Assembly: GCA_014529385.2 (NCBI GenBank)
Contig: CM043959.1
Coordinates: 88,562,029-88,626,028, forward strand
Length of the DNA stretch: 64,000 nucleotides
Origin: Adiantum capillus-veneris
Lineage: Eukaryota > Streptophyta > Polypodiopsida > Polypodiales > Pteridaceae
Reading direction: 5' to 3'
In this document: positions 11,080-21,974 of the stretch, piece by piece
Layout of the letters: each line of letters starts with the position of its first letter
How positions within the stretch are numbered: the stretch's first letter is position 1
Position numbers and translations under genes: made by a program
The notes under the pieces: model-generated
Databases searched by the model: none
What the model was told of the DNA's origin: nothing
What the model saw: the letters and a program-made list of their open reading frames with translations, nothing else

Positions 11080-12160
11080 ATGGCTGACAACAACAACACA
11101 GATGTGTTCAAGATGTTTGCTGCTGAGGAAAGGTTGGATGGGGATAAATACCCTATGTGGGCTTATATGATGCAACATGTTCTTGTGTCAAAGGGTTTCT
11201 GGAACATGGTGTAGGGCATTGATGTACCTCCTGGTTCTGAGGATGTAGGCAATGTTGAGGATGTTGCAGGTCTTGCTGCAAGGATTGGAACTGTTAGAGT
11301 TGTTTTGCCTACGGCAGAACAAGCTCGTTGGGATGTTAAGGATGCGCAGGCTCATGCATTGATTGCGTTGTCTGTGAAGCGCACCATTGTTCCTCACATC
11401 CGTTCAGCAAAATCTGCAAAACAGGCTTGGGATATTTTAGCAGGTCTTTATGCAAGCCGCAATGAGGCTAAAATTGCTTTGCTGCGTAAAGAGCTGGAGT
11501 CGAAGATTATGCATGAGGAAGATGATATGGACACTATCCTTGCTAGTGTCAAGGATATCAATGAGCAGCTTATTTCTGTAGGTGATGTCATTTTAGACAG
11601 TTCCCTTGTGCAGACTGTTCTTGATGCCTTACCAGATTCCTACCAGACTTTTGCTAGTACTTGGAGACTTATGACCCAAGGAAATTCTGAAGTTGTCAAG
11701 TTTGATGCATTATGCACATTGCTGTTGCAAGAGTCACTTTCCAGAAAAAACAAGACTAGGCAGCGTGCAGTTGAACAGGCTTTCATTGCTTCTCAAAGAA
11801 AGGGTGGTAACAGTAATGCAACCACTTCTTATGGTTCTGCTACGAGTGGCAAAAATTATGTTCCTAATGCTTCTGCTGGCAGCACTTCGTCTGGCAATTC
11901 TGGTGATAAGGGCAAAAAGAAGATGCGTTGCCATTATTGTAAAGCCAATGATCACTTGATCAAGTCGTGTCCTAAGTTGAAGGCCAAAGAGGCTAAGAAG
12001 AAAGAGGGTGGTTCCACTGCAAATGCTGGTTCCACTACAAATGCAGCCATTGTTGAGTCTTCTGTGAAAGGAGACTGTAATGCTGATGTTGATGCAGAAT
12101 GGGCTTTCAGTGCAGAGTGCACTTACAATCCTGCTGTCCATGATGCATGCTTGTCAGTTG
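11080..12160 (+). pseudogene. gag: gag of C1 copy b
   Basis: Starts at ATG 11080 (MADNNNTDVFKMF), as do copies c (18749) and d (21495). It encodes the Copia capsid domain (LDGDKYPMWAY, then QAWDILAGLYASRNEAKI and ELESKIMHEEDD) and a canonical CX2CX4HX4C zinc knuckle (CHYCKANDHLIKSC, about 11929-11970), followed by a Lys- and Ser/Thr-rich tail. A TAG at 11212-11214 replaces the CAG seen in copy d and cuts the frame after 44 codons; beyond it the same frame is open to 12186. Gag would form the virus-like particle that packages the element RNA in the cytoplasm. The frame shifts near 12160 before the protease motif. Confidence 0.92.
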
Positions 12161-13675
12161 GTGCAGATTCACGTGTGGTATTTTGATAGTGGTGCTACAA
12201 AGCACATTACCTCACATCGTGAATTGTTTACCTCTCTTGAGTCTGTCCCTCATGGGAATTCAGTCACTTGTGCCAACAACGCCTCTTATCCAGTTCAGGG
12301 AGTTGGAAAGATTGTGCTCATTGCTGCTAATGGCACTTCCTTCACACTTGTTGATGCACTTTATGTACCTGGGATCAAGAAGAATCTCTTGTTTGTATCC
12401 GCACTTGCTAGACTTGGACTTGTAGTCAAATTTGTGGATGACAGATGTACAGTTCATGATCTCAGTTTTGGTGATGAAATTGTTGCATCTGGCCTTTTGT
12501 GCCGTGGGCTGTATAAGCTCACTTTGTATGACAAGTGTGGACAAAATGTTGCAACTGCTGTTGCAGATTCAAGGGCTATTTCAGATGCAAAACTTTGGCA
12601 TGCACATTTTGGTCATCTGAATTTTGCCAGTTTGCTGCGTTTGCAGAAATCTGATATGGTTGCTTCTTTGCCGCCTCTTGAAGCACCTGTCCAACATGTT
12701 TCTGAAGGCTGTATTTTGGGTAAGATACAACGTTCTAAATTTCCAAAGGATGGTTCAGTTCGGGCCACATGCAGGTTGCAGCTTGTGCATAGTGATGTTT
12801 GTGGGCCCATGCAAACTCCGTCCTTGGGAAATTACCTGTACTTCGTGAAGTTCATTGATGATTACTCCAGGCATGCATGGGTATTTCCGCTTAAAGCGAA
12901 GTCTGAAGTTTTTATGTGCTTCAAACAATTTTTGGCTATGGCTGAAAATGTCTCGAAATGCACTATGGGCACCCTCCGTTCTGATCGAGGGGGGGAGTAT
13001 ATGTCTCATGAGTTTAATGCATTTATGGCTAGTCGTGGGATAAAACACCAATGTACAGTGCCTTATACACCTCAACAAAATGGTGTTGCTGAGAGCAAAA
13101 ACAGGTCACTGACGGAAATGGCACGATGTATGGTCAAAAGTCAAGCTTTGCCGCATTCTTTTTGGCTTGAGGCCATTATGTGTGCCACTTATGTACTTAA
13201 CAGGTGTCCTACGAAAGCTTTGCAGTCTATTACTCCATATGAAGCATGGCATGATAGAAAACCTTCTATTGAGCACATGCGTGTTTTTGGCTGTTTGGCA
13301 TATGCTTTGGTGCCACAAGTGCAGCGCAGAAAATTGGATGATAAGGCTGTCAAATATATTTTTGTTGGTTATAGTGCTGAAAGCAAAGGTTACAGGTTGT
13401 ATCATCCACAAACAAAACGTATTCTGGTTTCACGGGATGTAGTGTTTGTGGAAGATTCTGTTCAGCCCTTGCTGTCATGTACTAGAGACAGTAATGTAAG
13501 CTCACAGGGCATTTATGACACTTTGTTGACTCTTTTCAGTGGTGGAAATACGAATGTAAGTTCCAATGAGGCAAATGTACAGCCTATGGGGGTTTCTGAA
13601 AATGTTCTAGATCAGCCTATTATTGATGCAGATTTACATGATGTACTTGATGAGGAAAGGGCTGAAAATAAGTAG
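12161..13675 (+). pseudogene. pol: Protease and integrase region of C1 copy b
   Basis: Contains the aspartic protease motif YFDSGATKHIT (about 12178-12210), the pre-integrase zinc region HAHFGHLNF with EGCILGK, and the integrase core with HSDVCGPM, SDRGGEY and NGVAESKN, so all three D, D, E residues are present. The first cysteine of the CX2C pair is serine (TCT at 12701-12703, TGT in copies a and e), which should weaken zinc binding. The C-terminal part contains YIFVGYSAESKGYR, typical of Copia integrases. It ends at TAG 13673-13675, where copy e has CAG. Integrase would insert the cDNA into nuclear DNA. Confidence 0.92.
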
Positions 13676-15351
13676 GCTAGAGGTATGGCTGGTGCACACT
13701 TTGCGTGAGAGTAAATTGGATGCACCTTTGTCTAGTCGTACTCGTTTAGGCTCTCGCCATGCATCTTATGCATCAGATTGTTATGCTTTGGCTGTGTCTA
13801 GCTTACATGATGTTGAGGAGCCTCTGACTTTTGATGAAGCACAAAATTCAGAAAATTGGATGGCTGCCATGCAATCAGAATATGATGCACTTATAGAAAA
13901 TGACACATGGACTTTATGTGATTTGCCTCCTACAAAAAGGCCATTGTTACGAAGTGGGTTTACAAGTTGAAACGCAAGCCGGATGGTGAGATCGATCGCC
14001 ATAAGGCTCGACTTGTTGCAAAAGGTTATGCACAACAAAAAGGCATAGGCTATGAAGAGACTTTTGCTCCCACTTGTCTATGACTACTGTGCGTTTTCTA
14101 TGTGCATTGGCAACTCATTTTGGTTGGGATGTACATCAATTAGACATTGTTACTGCTTTCTTGAATGGTGACATATTTGAGGAAGTTTATGTAACGCAGC
14201 CTCGCGGTTTTGTCATAAAAGGACAAGAGGACAAAGTGTGCAAATGTAACAAGGCTTTGTATGGGTTGAAGCAATCTCCTCGTGCTTGGTATGAGAAAGC
14301 TGACACTCATTTGGTCAAACAAGGCTTTCGTAATAGTCCAACAGAAAGCACATTGTATGTAAAGCGTGAGGGTGATGTACTTCTCATTGTGGTTCTTTAT
14401 GTTGACGATTTGCTGATCACTGGACCAAATGACAGACATATTGGTGAATTTAAGGCTGATTTGAATGCTACTTTCAAGATGAAATATTTGGGGCTGTTGC
14501 ATCATTACTTGGGTATACAATTTAAGCAGTGTGATGGTGGTATTGCCTTGTGTCAGAAAAGTTACATAGAGACATCGCTATGTAAGTTTGGACTTGAGGA
14601 TTGCAAACCTATTGCCACTCCCATGGAAACAGGTTTGAAGTTGAGTCTACATGATGCTGGCAATCCTACTGATGTCACTCTTTACCAAACTACTATTGGC
14701 TGTCTCATTTATGTATGCAACACGAGGCCAGATATTCGGTTTGCAGTCTCACAGGTCAGCAGATTTATGCATAGCCGAGGGTCTAAGCATTGGCAGGCTG
14801 TCAAGAGGATTTTCCGCTACCTTAGTGGCACTTTACATCTTGGCTTGTTTTATCCCAAGGGGGGATCATTGCCGCCAGACTTACATGCTTTTTCAGACTC
14901 AGATTGGGCTGGTTGTTTTGACACACGAGTGTCCACAAGTGGTTTTTGTTTCATGCTTGGCAGTTCATGTATATCATGGTTGAGAAAGAAGCAACCTACT
15001 GTGTCCACTTCGAGTTGTGAGGGTGATTACAGGGCAGTCTTCACAGCTACGGTTGAGTGTGTATGGCTCAGACGCCTTATGGCTGATTTGGGTGGACAGG
15101 ACACTGCCAACACTATCTACACTGACAGTCAGAGCACATTGGCAGTTGCGAGGAACCCAGTTTTTCATGCTCGCACAAAGCACATTGAGGTGCATTACCA
15201 CTATATCGGGGAGAGGCTCTCAGCAGGAGAGATCAACTTGGCTTATGTGCCGACACAGGACAACTTTGCAGATCTTTTCACAAAGGCATTGTCTCGTGAG
15301 AAGCTTGAAGCTTTCCGCAAAGCTTTGGGCTTACTCCCCTTTGTGGACTGA
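13676..15351 (+). pseudogene. pol: Reverse transcriptase and RNase H of C1 copy b
   Basis: The RT N-terminal part (FDEAQNSENWMAAMQSEYDAL) lies in the frame ending 13970. A one-base loss near 13944 and another near 14082 shift the frame. From 14083 to 15351 one long frame carries HQLDIVTAFLNGD, LYGLKQSPRAWYEK, the intact catalytic YVDDLLI (about 14398-14418), YLGIQF, and RNase H with SDSDWAGC, TDSQSTLAVARNP and ADLFTKAL. It stops at TGA just before the 3' untranslated region. The start region also has an 8-nt deletion near 13687 relative to copy e. RT and RNase H would make the element cDNA. Confidence 0.93.
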
Positions 15352-15416
15352 TCCTGTCCTCAGGGCATGGCACTTCCCTTTACTCATGTGCCAGCTCTCG
15401 TTCACCGCATCACTCC

Positions 15417-15424
15417 AAGGGGGA
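15417..15424 (+). other. Polypurine tract of C1 copy b
   Basis: AAGGGGGA, two bases before the 3' LTR. This is the expected primer site for plus-strand DNA synthesis, and the same position in copy a has AGGGGGTA. Confidence 0.75.
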
Positions 15425-15426
15425 TT

Positions 15427-15653
15427 TGTTACCATATACATGTGGTAGTGATGTGTGTAAACACACTAGGACCGCTGGGGCATTTTTTCCCTCTTTAGGA
15501 GGTTTTTCCCCCCGTGCATTGGATATACGCCCATCACTCTAGGGCTATCTATTTTTCCATAGCACACTAAGTAACACACTCTCTATTGTGTGCCTTGAGC
15601 TTCCTTCGTCTTCTCCAAGCTGTGTGTGTTTCTCTGCAACCCTAATTCCAACA
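15427..15653 (+). repeat. 3' LTR (C1 copy b)
   Basis: 227 bp, TGTTACC...CCAACA, followed by the target duplication ATAAG (15654-15658). Confidence 0.96.
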
Positions 15654-15745
15654 ATAAGAGTCAATGTTCTTGCTAGATTGGAGGACTTTCTTTGTCTTCA
15701 TTTCCTCTTTTACTATCTATTTTGACATGGTATCCGAGTCCATTG

Positions 15746-16205
15746 CATTAGGAAAAGTTTGAACTCATTTTTGGGCCTTTTAAGAGTGCCACATCATCAA
15801 AGTTGTACAAAAGAAAGCAGCCCGGTAGACCCCTTTAAATATTGCTTAGAACCCCATGATATGACCTATCATTGGAAGGTTCTTGAAAATGGATTCTAAA
15901 GAGCCAAGGTCCGAAAAGTTTAGATGACTTCTATGAAAGTTATGCCATTTTTTTTCAATCAGCCAGATTTTGTTACCGTTACGGTAATCTAAAATCACCT
16001 TTTTCTAGATCTACATGAAGGCAATGTTTGATACATGCATGCTATATATCAATAGATAGCATTTGAAGAGTATATTCTAAATGTTCAACCTCCAACAAGT
16101 TTGGATCTTATTTGAAAAAAAAATTACCGATCCCCACTTTTTGAAAGCTATGCCACATCAACAATTCTTACAAGGCCCATTTTTTAGTCCAAACTTTTTC
16201 TAATG
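15746..16205. mobile_element. MITE-like element 1, about 460 bp
   Basis: Left end CATTAGGAAAAGTTTGAACT and right end (reverse complement) CATTAGAAAAAGTTTGGACT match over about 35 bp and extend into GGGCCTT on both sides, forming terminal inverted repeats. The flanks AGTCC...TGTCTCAATGG rejoin a satellite phrase (AGTCCTTGGTGTCTCAATGG). No open frame is present, so it would depend on a transposase supplied elsewhere. Superfamily is not assigned and the target duplication is unclear. Confidence 0.78.
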
Positions 16206-16249
16206 TGTCTCAATGGCCTTGGATGCTCAAGTGTAGGCTGATGTGGTGC

Positions 16250-16495
16250 CTTGGGGAGGTCACCTAAGAAAAATGAAACCTATCACGTGAGTTCAACAGA
16301 AGGGTATTTAAAGTTCTTTAATTTACATAAATATATAGACATAAGGATACTATTTTTGTAAATTTGAAAAAAACTTACAGATATTAAAAGAAAAGGGTAC
16401 ATTATATTCCTGAAAGAATTCACAAATAAGGGGTTTTACAGACATGTCTTGAATGCACATGATATGGTAGTTTAACACACAGTGAACCCCCCAAG
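16250..16495. mobile_element. MITE-like element 2, about 246 bp
   Basis: Ends CTTGGGGAGGTCAC (left) and, reverse complemented, CTTGGGGGGTTCAC (right). The flanks GCTGATGTGGTGC and TCTGGTTCTATTTTGG rejoin the satellite phrase 'GGTGCCATTTTGGACTTG'. Possible imperfect 8-bp target duplication TGTGGTGC / TCTGGTTC. Internally A/T-rich and non-coding. Confidence 0.7.
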
Positions 16496-17157
16496 TCTGG
16501 TTCTATTTTGGACTTGATTGAGAGAGAAAAAGCTTGTTGTTTTTCTCCCTACATTTTCTCCAATTTAGGGCCGAGCCTTTCTTTGTCTTCATTGCATCTT
16601 CTACTGCCTATTCTGACATGGTATCCAAGTCCTTGGTGTCTCAATAGCCTTGGAGGCTCAAGTATAGAGACTAATCTGGTGTTGTTTTAGACTCGATTGA
16701 GAGAGAAAAAGCTTGTTGTTTTTTTCCCTATCTTTCTCCAATTTGGGGCTAATTTGGGTATGTGGAGGCTATGGACCCTCGCTTAACTTTCTTGTCTTTT
16801 ACCCTTGCTTACCTCAACCTCTCTTTATAGAGGGGGTCCTCGTGTGGAGGATGGAGGATGTGGAGCAATGTTCATGAGTGCTAAAGGAACCTCTCGAATT
16901 GAGACAAATCAGAATTGAGGTGTTCATTGGAAGCCTTTCTTTGTATTCATTGCATCTTCCACTCCCTATTTGGATATGGTATCACAACCCTTGGTGTCTT
17001 GATAGTCTTGGATGCTTGAGTGTTGGGGTCTGGTGATGTTTTGGAATTGATTTAGAGAAATAAGACTCGTTGTTGTTTTCTCAACATTTTCTCCAATATA
17101 TGGCTGATTTGGATATGTGGAGGTTGTGGACCCTTGCTTATGACTTCCTCATCTTTG

Positions 17158-17960
17158 AGGCCTTTTTACCCCAAACGCGTGGTTCTCGTGCCTTACTGAT
17201 AGCCTCCACCTTTTTGGGATCAATAGACACCCCTTCTTCAGAAATCACATGCCCTAAAAGAAATCCTCTTTTAAATGCAAATGTACATTTTGCTGGCTTT
17301 AATGACAATCTAAATTCCCTGCATTTCTGAAAACACAACCTCAAGTGTTCAACATGCTCCTTCTTCTTTCCAAAAACACTAAAATCATCCAAGAAACCCT
17401 CATAAATGTTGTAAGGAATTCAACAAACACATGTTGTACTGCTTTTTGAAATGTTGGTGGAGTATTTTTCAAGCCAAATGTCATCAAAATTCTAGCATAA
17501 ACTCCCCATTCAGCCACAAAAGCTCTTTCTTCAAGTGCCATTGAAATTTTGTTTTAACCACTAAAACCATCCAAAAAACTATAAATCTCATGTCTAGCTA
17601 CTACATCAAGTAGTGTATCACAAAAAGGTAAATGAAATGGATCAGTTACCATAGCAACATTTAGTTTCCTATAATCCACACACACCCTAATCTTTTCATT
17701 CTTCTTTGGAGCTACAACAATTGGTGACAACCAAGTAACTTCCTCCAAAGGATAAATGAAACCTAAAGCCAACAATTTGTCAATCTCTTCTTTATCCTGC
17801 TTGGAATAATTAGGATTCATCATGTACCTTTGTTGTACGATCGGAATTGCATCTACTTTCAAATTAATTTTGTGTTGACAAAATCTAGCATCTACTCTTT
17901 TCATATCTGTGTATTTCCATGCAAAAAAATCTTTGAATTCTAATAACAATTCCTTCAGCT
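17158..17960 (-). pseudogene. Gypsy reverse transcriptase fragment
   Basis: Read from 17949 downward: a start segment with HKINLKVDAIP, then KEEIDKLLALGFIYP, SPIVVAPKK, VCVDYRKLN, LDGFSG, TFQKAV, then LDDFSVFG (catalytic box as LDDF near 17385-17396), KPAKCTFA and LGHVISEEG. These are consecutive Ty3/Gypsy RT motifs. Frame changes occur near 17550 and 17400. No LTR, protease or integrase accompanies it, so it is an isolated scrap between the satellite and a Copia LTR. Confidence 0.85.
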
Positions 17961-18239
17961 TCAGTTTAATTCCTCATCCATATCTATTGATACCTTCAGT
18001 GTCTGTGGTTCCTCCTAAGTGTTCAAGTTCAGTTCCTACAATTCATGTGAGTCACCCTAACAGTTATTGCCATCTGATGTTTAAAGGCTCTCTCTGCTTG
18101 CTTTGTTTCCTCAATGGCTTCCACCTCTTCTTAATTTTCAATCTGCAAATTTTGCAACAGCTCATTACCCATCTTGTTAATTGATTGCTTACTCCCCTTA
18201 GCAATCACTAGTCTCTGATTTATTGATTAGTATCCCATC
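17961..18239. other. Unassigned spacer
   Basis: Probably upstream pol sequence of the Gypsy fragment in decayed form. No motif can be supported. It ends at the Copia LTR. Confidence 0.3.
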
Positions 18240-18469
18240 TGCTACCATATACATGTGGTAGTGATGTGTGTGAACACACTTAGGACCGTCGAGGAATTTT
18301 TTCCCTCTCACTAGGAGGTTTTTTCCCCCGTGCATTGTATATGTGCCCATCATTCTAGGGCTATCTATCTTTTCATTGCACACTAAGTAATACATTCTCT
18401 ATTGTTTGCCTCATGTTTCCTTCATCTTCTCCAAGTTGTGTGTGTTTTCTTGAAACCCTAATTCCAACA
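18240..18469 (+). repeat. 5' LTR of C1 copy c
   Basis: About 230 bp, TGCTACC...CCAACA. The third base is C instead of the T seen in the other LTRs. A primer-binding site TGGTATCAGAGC follows at 18472-18483. Confidence 0.9.
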
Positions 18470-18748
18470 ATTGGTATCAGAGCAGGTTGCATCCTCCCGG
18501 GCTTAGTCGCCACCAGCTCCAACACACGCCTGCTCACTTTCTGTGATTTTTTATTCAGGATCATTTCAGCCTCTCTTGCCACTACAGGAAATATTGTGCA
18601 GGCTAATTTTGTGCAATTTTTTTGTCATTGCTATTTTTGCATAACATGTCCCTTATAGTCTTCTACGGTTTGTGCTATATAACACGTATTGTTTTTGCTT
18701 TGTTTCTCCTCTTTTTGAGTGGTTTTCACATCAAGTGTAGCAATTACC

Positions 18749-19850
18749 ATGGCTGACAACAACACAGATGTGTTCAAGATGTTTGCTACTACTGAGCACA
18801 AATTGGATGGGAACAATTACCCTATGTGGGCTTATATGATGCAACATGTTCTTGTGTCAAAGGGAGTTTGGAACATTGTGTAGGTCATTGATGTACGTGC
18901 TAGTTTTGAGGATACAGGAAATGTTGAGGATATTGCAAGTCTTGCAACAAGGATTGTTGCTATTAGAGTTGTTTTGCCTATGACAGAACAAGCTCATTGG
19001 GATGTAAATGATGCACTTGCTCATGCATTGATTGTGTTGTCTATGAAACGCAATATTACTCCTTATGTTCGTTCAACAAAATTTGCAAAAGAGGCTTGGG
19101 ATATTGTGGTTGGTCTTTATGCAAGTCGCAATGAGGCAAAAATTGCAATGTTGCGTAAAAATCTGGAGTCAAAGATTATGCGTAAATATCTGGAGTCAAA
19201 GATTATGCAAGATGAAGATGATATGGACACTTTCCTTGCTAGTGTCAAGGATATCAATGAGAAACTTATTTTTGCAGGTGAAATCATTTTAGACAGTTTC
19301 CTTGTGCATGCCTTGCTAGATTCTTATTAGACTTTTGCTAGTACTTGGAGACTTATGACCCAAGGAAATCCTGAAGTTTTCAAGTTTGATGCATTGTGCA
19401 CATTGCTATTGCAAGAGACACTTTCTAGAAAAAATAGGACTAGATAGCGTGCAGTTGAATAGGCTTTTATTGCTACTCAAAGAAAGGTGATAATAGCAAT
19501 GCAGTTACTTCTCATGGTTCTTTTGCAAGAGTAGAAAATCACCTATTTCTAATGCTTTTATTGGCAGCAATTCGTCTAGGAATTCTAGTGATAAGGGCGA
19601 AAGAAGATGTGTTGCCATTATTGTAAGGCTAATGATCATTTGATCAAGCAGTGCCCTAAGCTGAAGGCCAAAGAGGCTACAAAGAAAGAGGTTGGTTCCA
19701 CTGCAAATGCTAGTTCCACTACAAATGCAGCTATTGTTGAGTCTTTTGTGAAAGAAGATTGTGATGCTGATGTTGATGCAAAATGGGCTTTTAGTGCAAA
19801 GTGCACTTATGATCCTCATGTCCATGATGCATGTTTGTCAGTTGTGTTGC
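18749..19850 (+). pseudogene. gag: gag of C1 copy c
   Basis: ATG 18749 opens MADNNTDVFKMF. The capsid block is recognisable (NNYPMWAY, EAWDIVVGLYASRNEAKI), followed by a short in-frame repeat (LESKIMRKY then LESKIMQDE, 19150-19215) that the other copies lack. The zinc knuckle CHYCKANDHLIKQC is intact at about 19607-19650. In-frame TAGs stand at 18881, 19328, 19445 and 19460, all where copy b or d has CAG. Frameshifts occur around 19490-19600. Confidence 0.9.
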
Positions 19851-20922
19851 ACATGCTCAAGTGTAGTACTTTGATAGTGGTGCTACAAAGTACGTTTCCT
19901 CTCATCGTGACTTGTTTACCTCTCTCGAGGATGTCCCTCATGGGAGTTTAGTCACTTGTGCCAACAATGCCTCTTATCCGCCGGTCAAGGGAGTTGGAAA
20001 GATTGTGCTTATTGCTAAAGGTGGTAGTTCTTTCACACTTGTTGATGCATTGTATCTACCAGGGATCAAGAAGAATCTTTTGTCTGTATCGACACTTGCT
20101 AGACTTGAACTTGTAGTCAAGTTTGTGGATGACAGATGTACAGTACATGATCTCAGTTTTGGTGATGAAATTTTTGTGTCTGGCATTTTATACCGTGGTT
20201 ATATAAGCTCACTTTGTATGACAAGTGTGGGTAGAATTTTTCAAACGCAATTGTGGATTCTAAGGCTTTTTCAGATGCAGAACTTTGGCATGCATGTTTT
20301 GGACATCTAAATTTTGCCAATTTTTTGCGTTTGTAGAAATCTGATATGTTTGCTTCTTTGCTACCTCTTGAAGCACCCGTCAAACAGGTTTGTGAAGGCT
20401 GTATTTTGGGTAAGATGCATTGTTCTAAGTTATTAAAGTATGGTTCAATTAGGGCCACATGCAGGTTGCAACTTGTGAATAGTGATGTTTGTGGGTCCAT
20501 GCAAACTCCGTCTTTGGGCAAGTACCTTTACTATGTGACTTTTAGTGATGATTACTTGAGGCATGCATGGGTGTATCTGCTTGAGGAAAATTCTAAAGTA
20601 TTTATGTGCTTCAAACAGCTTCTGGCTATGGGTGAAAATGTCTCAAAATGACTATAGTCACCCTCCGTTCCGATCAAGGGGGGGAGTATATGTCTCATGA
20701 ATTTAATGCATTTCTTGCTAGTCATCGGATAAAACACCAATGTACAATTCCATATATGCCTCAGAAAAATGGTATTGCCAAAAGGAAGAACAGGTCTCTT
20801 ACGGAGATAGCAAGATGTATGGTCAAAAGTCAATATTGCCACATTCGTTCTGGCTTGAGGCCATCATGTGTGCAACTTATGTACTCAATTGGTGTCCTAC
20901 AAAAGGTTTGTTGTCTATGACT
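19851..20922 (+). pseudogene. pol: Protease and partial integrase of C1 copy c
   Basis: Contains YFDSGATKYVS (protease), the region LVDALYLPGIKKNLLS, integrase zinc region with CEGCILGK, and core motifs NSDVCG, SDQGGEY and NGIAKRKN. The third catalytic residue of the D,D,E triad is lysine (AAA at 20780-20782) instead of glutamate. TAG at 20334 replaces CAG. The reading is cut at 20922 by the next LTR. Confidence 0.88.
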
Positions 20923-21151
20923 TGTTACCATATACATGTGGTAGTGATGTGTGTGAACACACTTAGGACCGCCGAGGCAATTTTTCCCTCTCTAGGAGGT
21001 TTTTTCCCATGTGCATTGTATATACGCCCATTCATTCTAGGGCTACCTATCTTGCTATTGCACACTAAGTAATATACTCTCTGGTATGTTCCTTGAGCTT
21101 CCTTCATCTTCTCCAAGATGTGTGTTTTTTCTTGCAGACCTTATTCCAACA
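20923..21151 (+). repeat. LTR of C1 copy d
   Basis: 229 bp, TGTTACCATATACATG...TTCCAACA, followed by a primer-binding site, so it is a 5' LTR and not the 3' LTR of copy c. Confidence 0.9.
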
Positions 21152-21494
21152 ATTGGTATCAGAGCAGGTTGTGTCCTCTCGGGCTTAGTCGCCAACTGCT
21201 CCAATACATGCCTGCTCACTTTCTCCAATTTCAGTGAGCTTTGGTGAGCGTTTGCAGGTCAACAAAATTTTTGGGTGAGCTTGTAGAGCGCACTCTGCTC
21301 AGATTTTTGATTCGGGCTCATTTCGGCCTCCGTTTCCACTCTATTTTGTCATTTTGTGCAGAATTTTTGTTAGTGCTGTTTTTTGCATTACAGGTCTCTT
21401 ACAATCTTCTACAATTTGTGCTATATGGCACGTGTTGTTCCCACTTTATTTATCCTCTTCTCGAGAAGTTTTCACATCATGTGCAACATTTACC

Positions 21495-21758
21495 ATGGCT
21501 GACAACAACATAGATGTGTTTAAGATGTTTGCTGTTGAAGACAGATTGGATGGGGACAATTACCCTATGTGGGCTTACATGACGCGACAGGTTCTTGTGT
21601 CAAAGGGTGTCTAGAATATTGTGCAGGGCATTAATGTACTTCCTGGTTCTGAGGATGTAGGCGATGTTGAGGATGTTGCAGGTCTTGCTGCAAGGATTGT
21701 TGTTGTTAGAGTTGTTTTGCCTACGACAGAACAAGCTCGTTGGGATGTAAAGGATGCG
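21495..21758 (+). pseudogene. gag: gag 5' fragment of C1 copy d
   Basis: ATG 21495, MADNNIDVFKMF, then NYPMWAYMTRQVLVSKGV. A TAG at 21612-21614 ends the first stretch. At the position where copies b and c have TAG this copy keeps CAG (near 21622). Truncated at GGATGCG. Confidence 0.85.
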
Positions 21759-21974
21759 ACTCGAGATGGGGCACGAACACTTAATGAGAGTGTCAATCTC
21801 ACCAAAGTGAACTGAGAGGGCTATCATACTACGACAAAAGCAAGTCAACCACTTCCTAGTCAGAAAATCAGTCTATGTCCGATCTCACCGCTCTATGTCA
21901 TCACTTCTTTTTGGAATCAAAACAAGTTTGGAATGCAATGAAAATTAAGGAGAGGTATTACAACACCTAAGGGT

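Larger units (their letters stand above)
9980..15653 (+). mobile_element. Copia LTR retrotransposon, C1 copy b, near-complete but defective
   Basis: Bounded by LTRs starting TGTTACC and ending CCAACA, with the 5-bp target duplication ATAAG at 9975-9979 and 15654-15658. It carries primer-binding sites, gag, protease, integrase, RT and RNase H in Copia order (integrase before RT), and a purine tract before the 3' LTR. The 5' end is duplicated; without that the element would be 10574-15653 (5,080 bp). Breaks seen: stop at 11212, frameshift near 12160, stop at 13673, small deletion near 13687, frameshifts near 13944 and 14082. It is therefore not autonomous. Removing it joins two halves of a satellite unit (GAGCCAAATAAGAGTC), so the insertion site is well defined. 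Confidence 0.95.
15659..17157 (+). repeat. Satellite array (right part), interrupted by two short inverted-repeat elements
   Basis: The satellite text of 7960-9979 resumes directly after the Copia element (AGTCAATGTTC...GACATGGTATCC) and continues with GTGGAGGCTATGGACC landmarks near 16761 and 17119. It is broken by insertions at 15746-16205 and 16250-16495, each of which splits a recognisable phrase of the unit. The array ends near 17157, where - strand Gypsy sequence begins. Confidence 0.8.
18240..20922 (+). mobile_element. Copia C1 copy c, truncated inside integrase
   Basis: 5' LTR, primer-binding site, leader, gag, protease and most of integrase in C1 order. At 20922/20923 the integrase reading (CTATGACT) is cut by the LTR of copy d; RT, RNase H and a 3' LTR of this copy are absent. 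Many in-frame stops arise from C-to-T changes. Confidence 0.92.
20923..21758 (+). mobile_element. Copia C1 copy d, 5' part only
   Basis: LTR, primer-binding site (21154-21165), leader and the first 264 bp of gag. Sequence leaves the family abruptly after GGATGCG at 21758. A gag-to-integrase segment of the same family resumes at 33149. Confidence 0.9.

Noticed and set aside
11734-12141. - strand 135-codon frame opposite Copia gag
   Set aside because: It is the reverse reading of gag; the same frame appears opposite copy c because the sense sequence is conserved.
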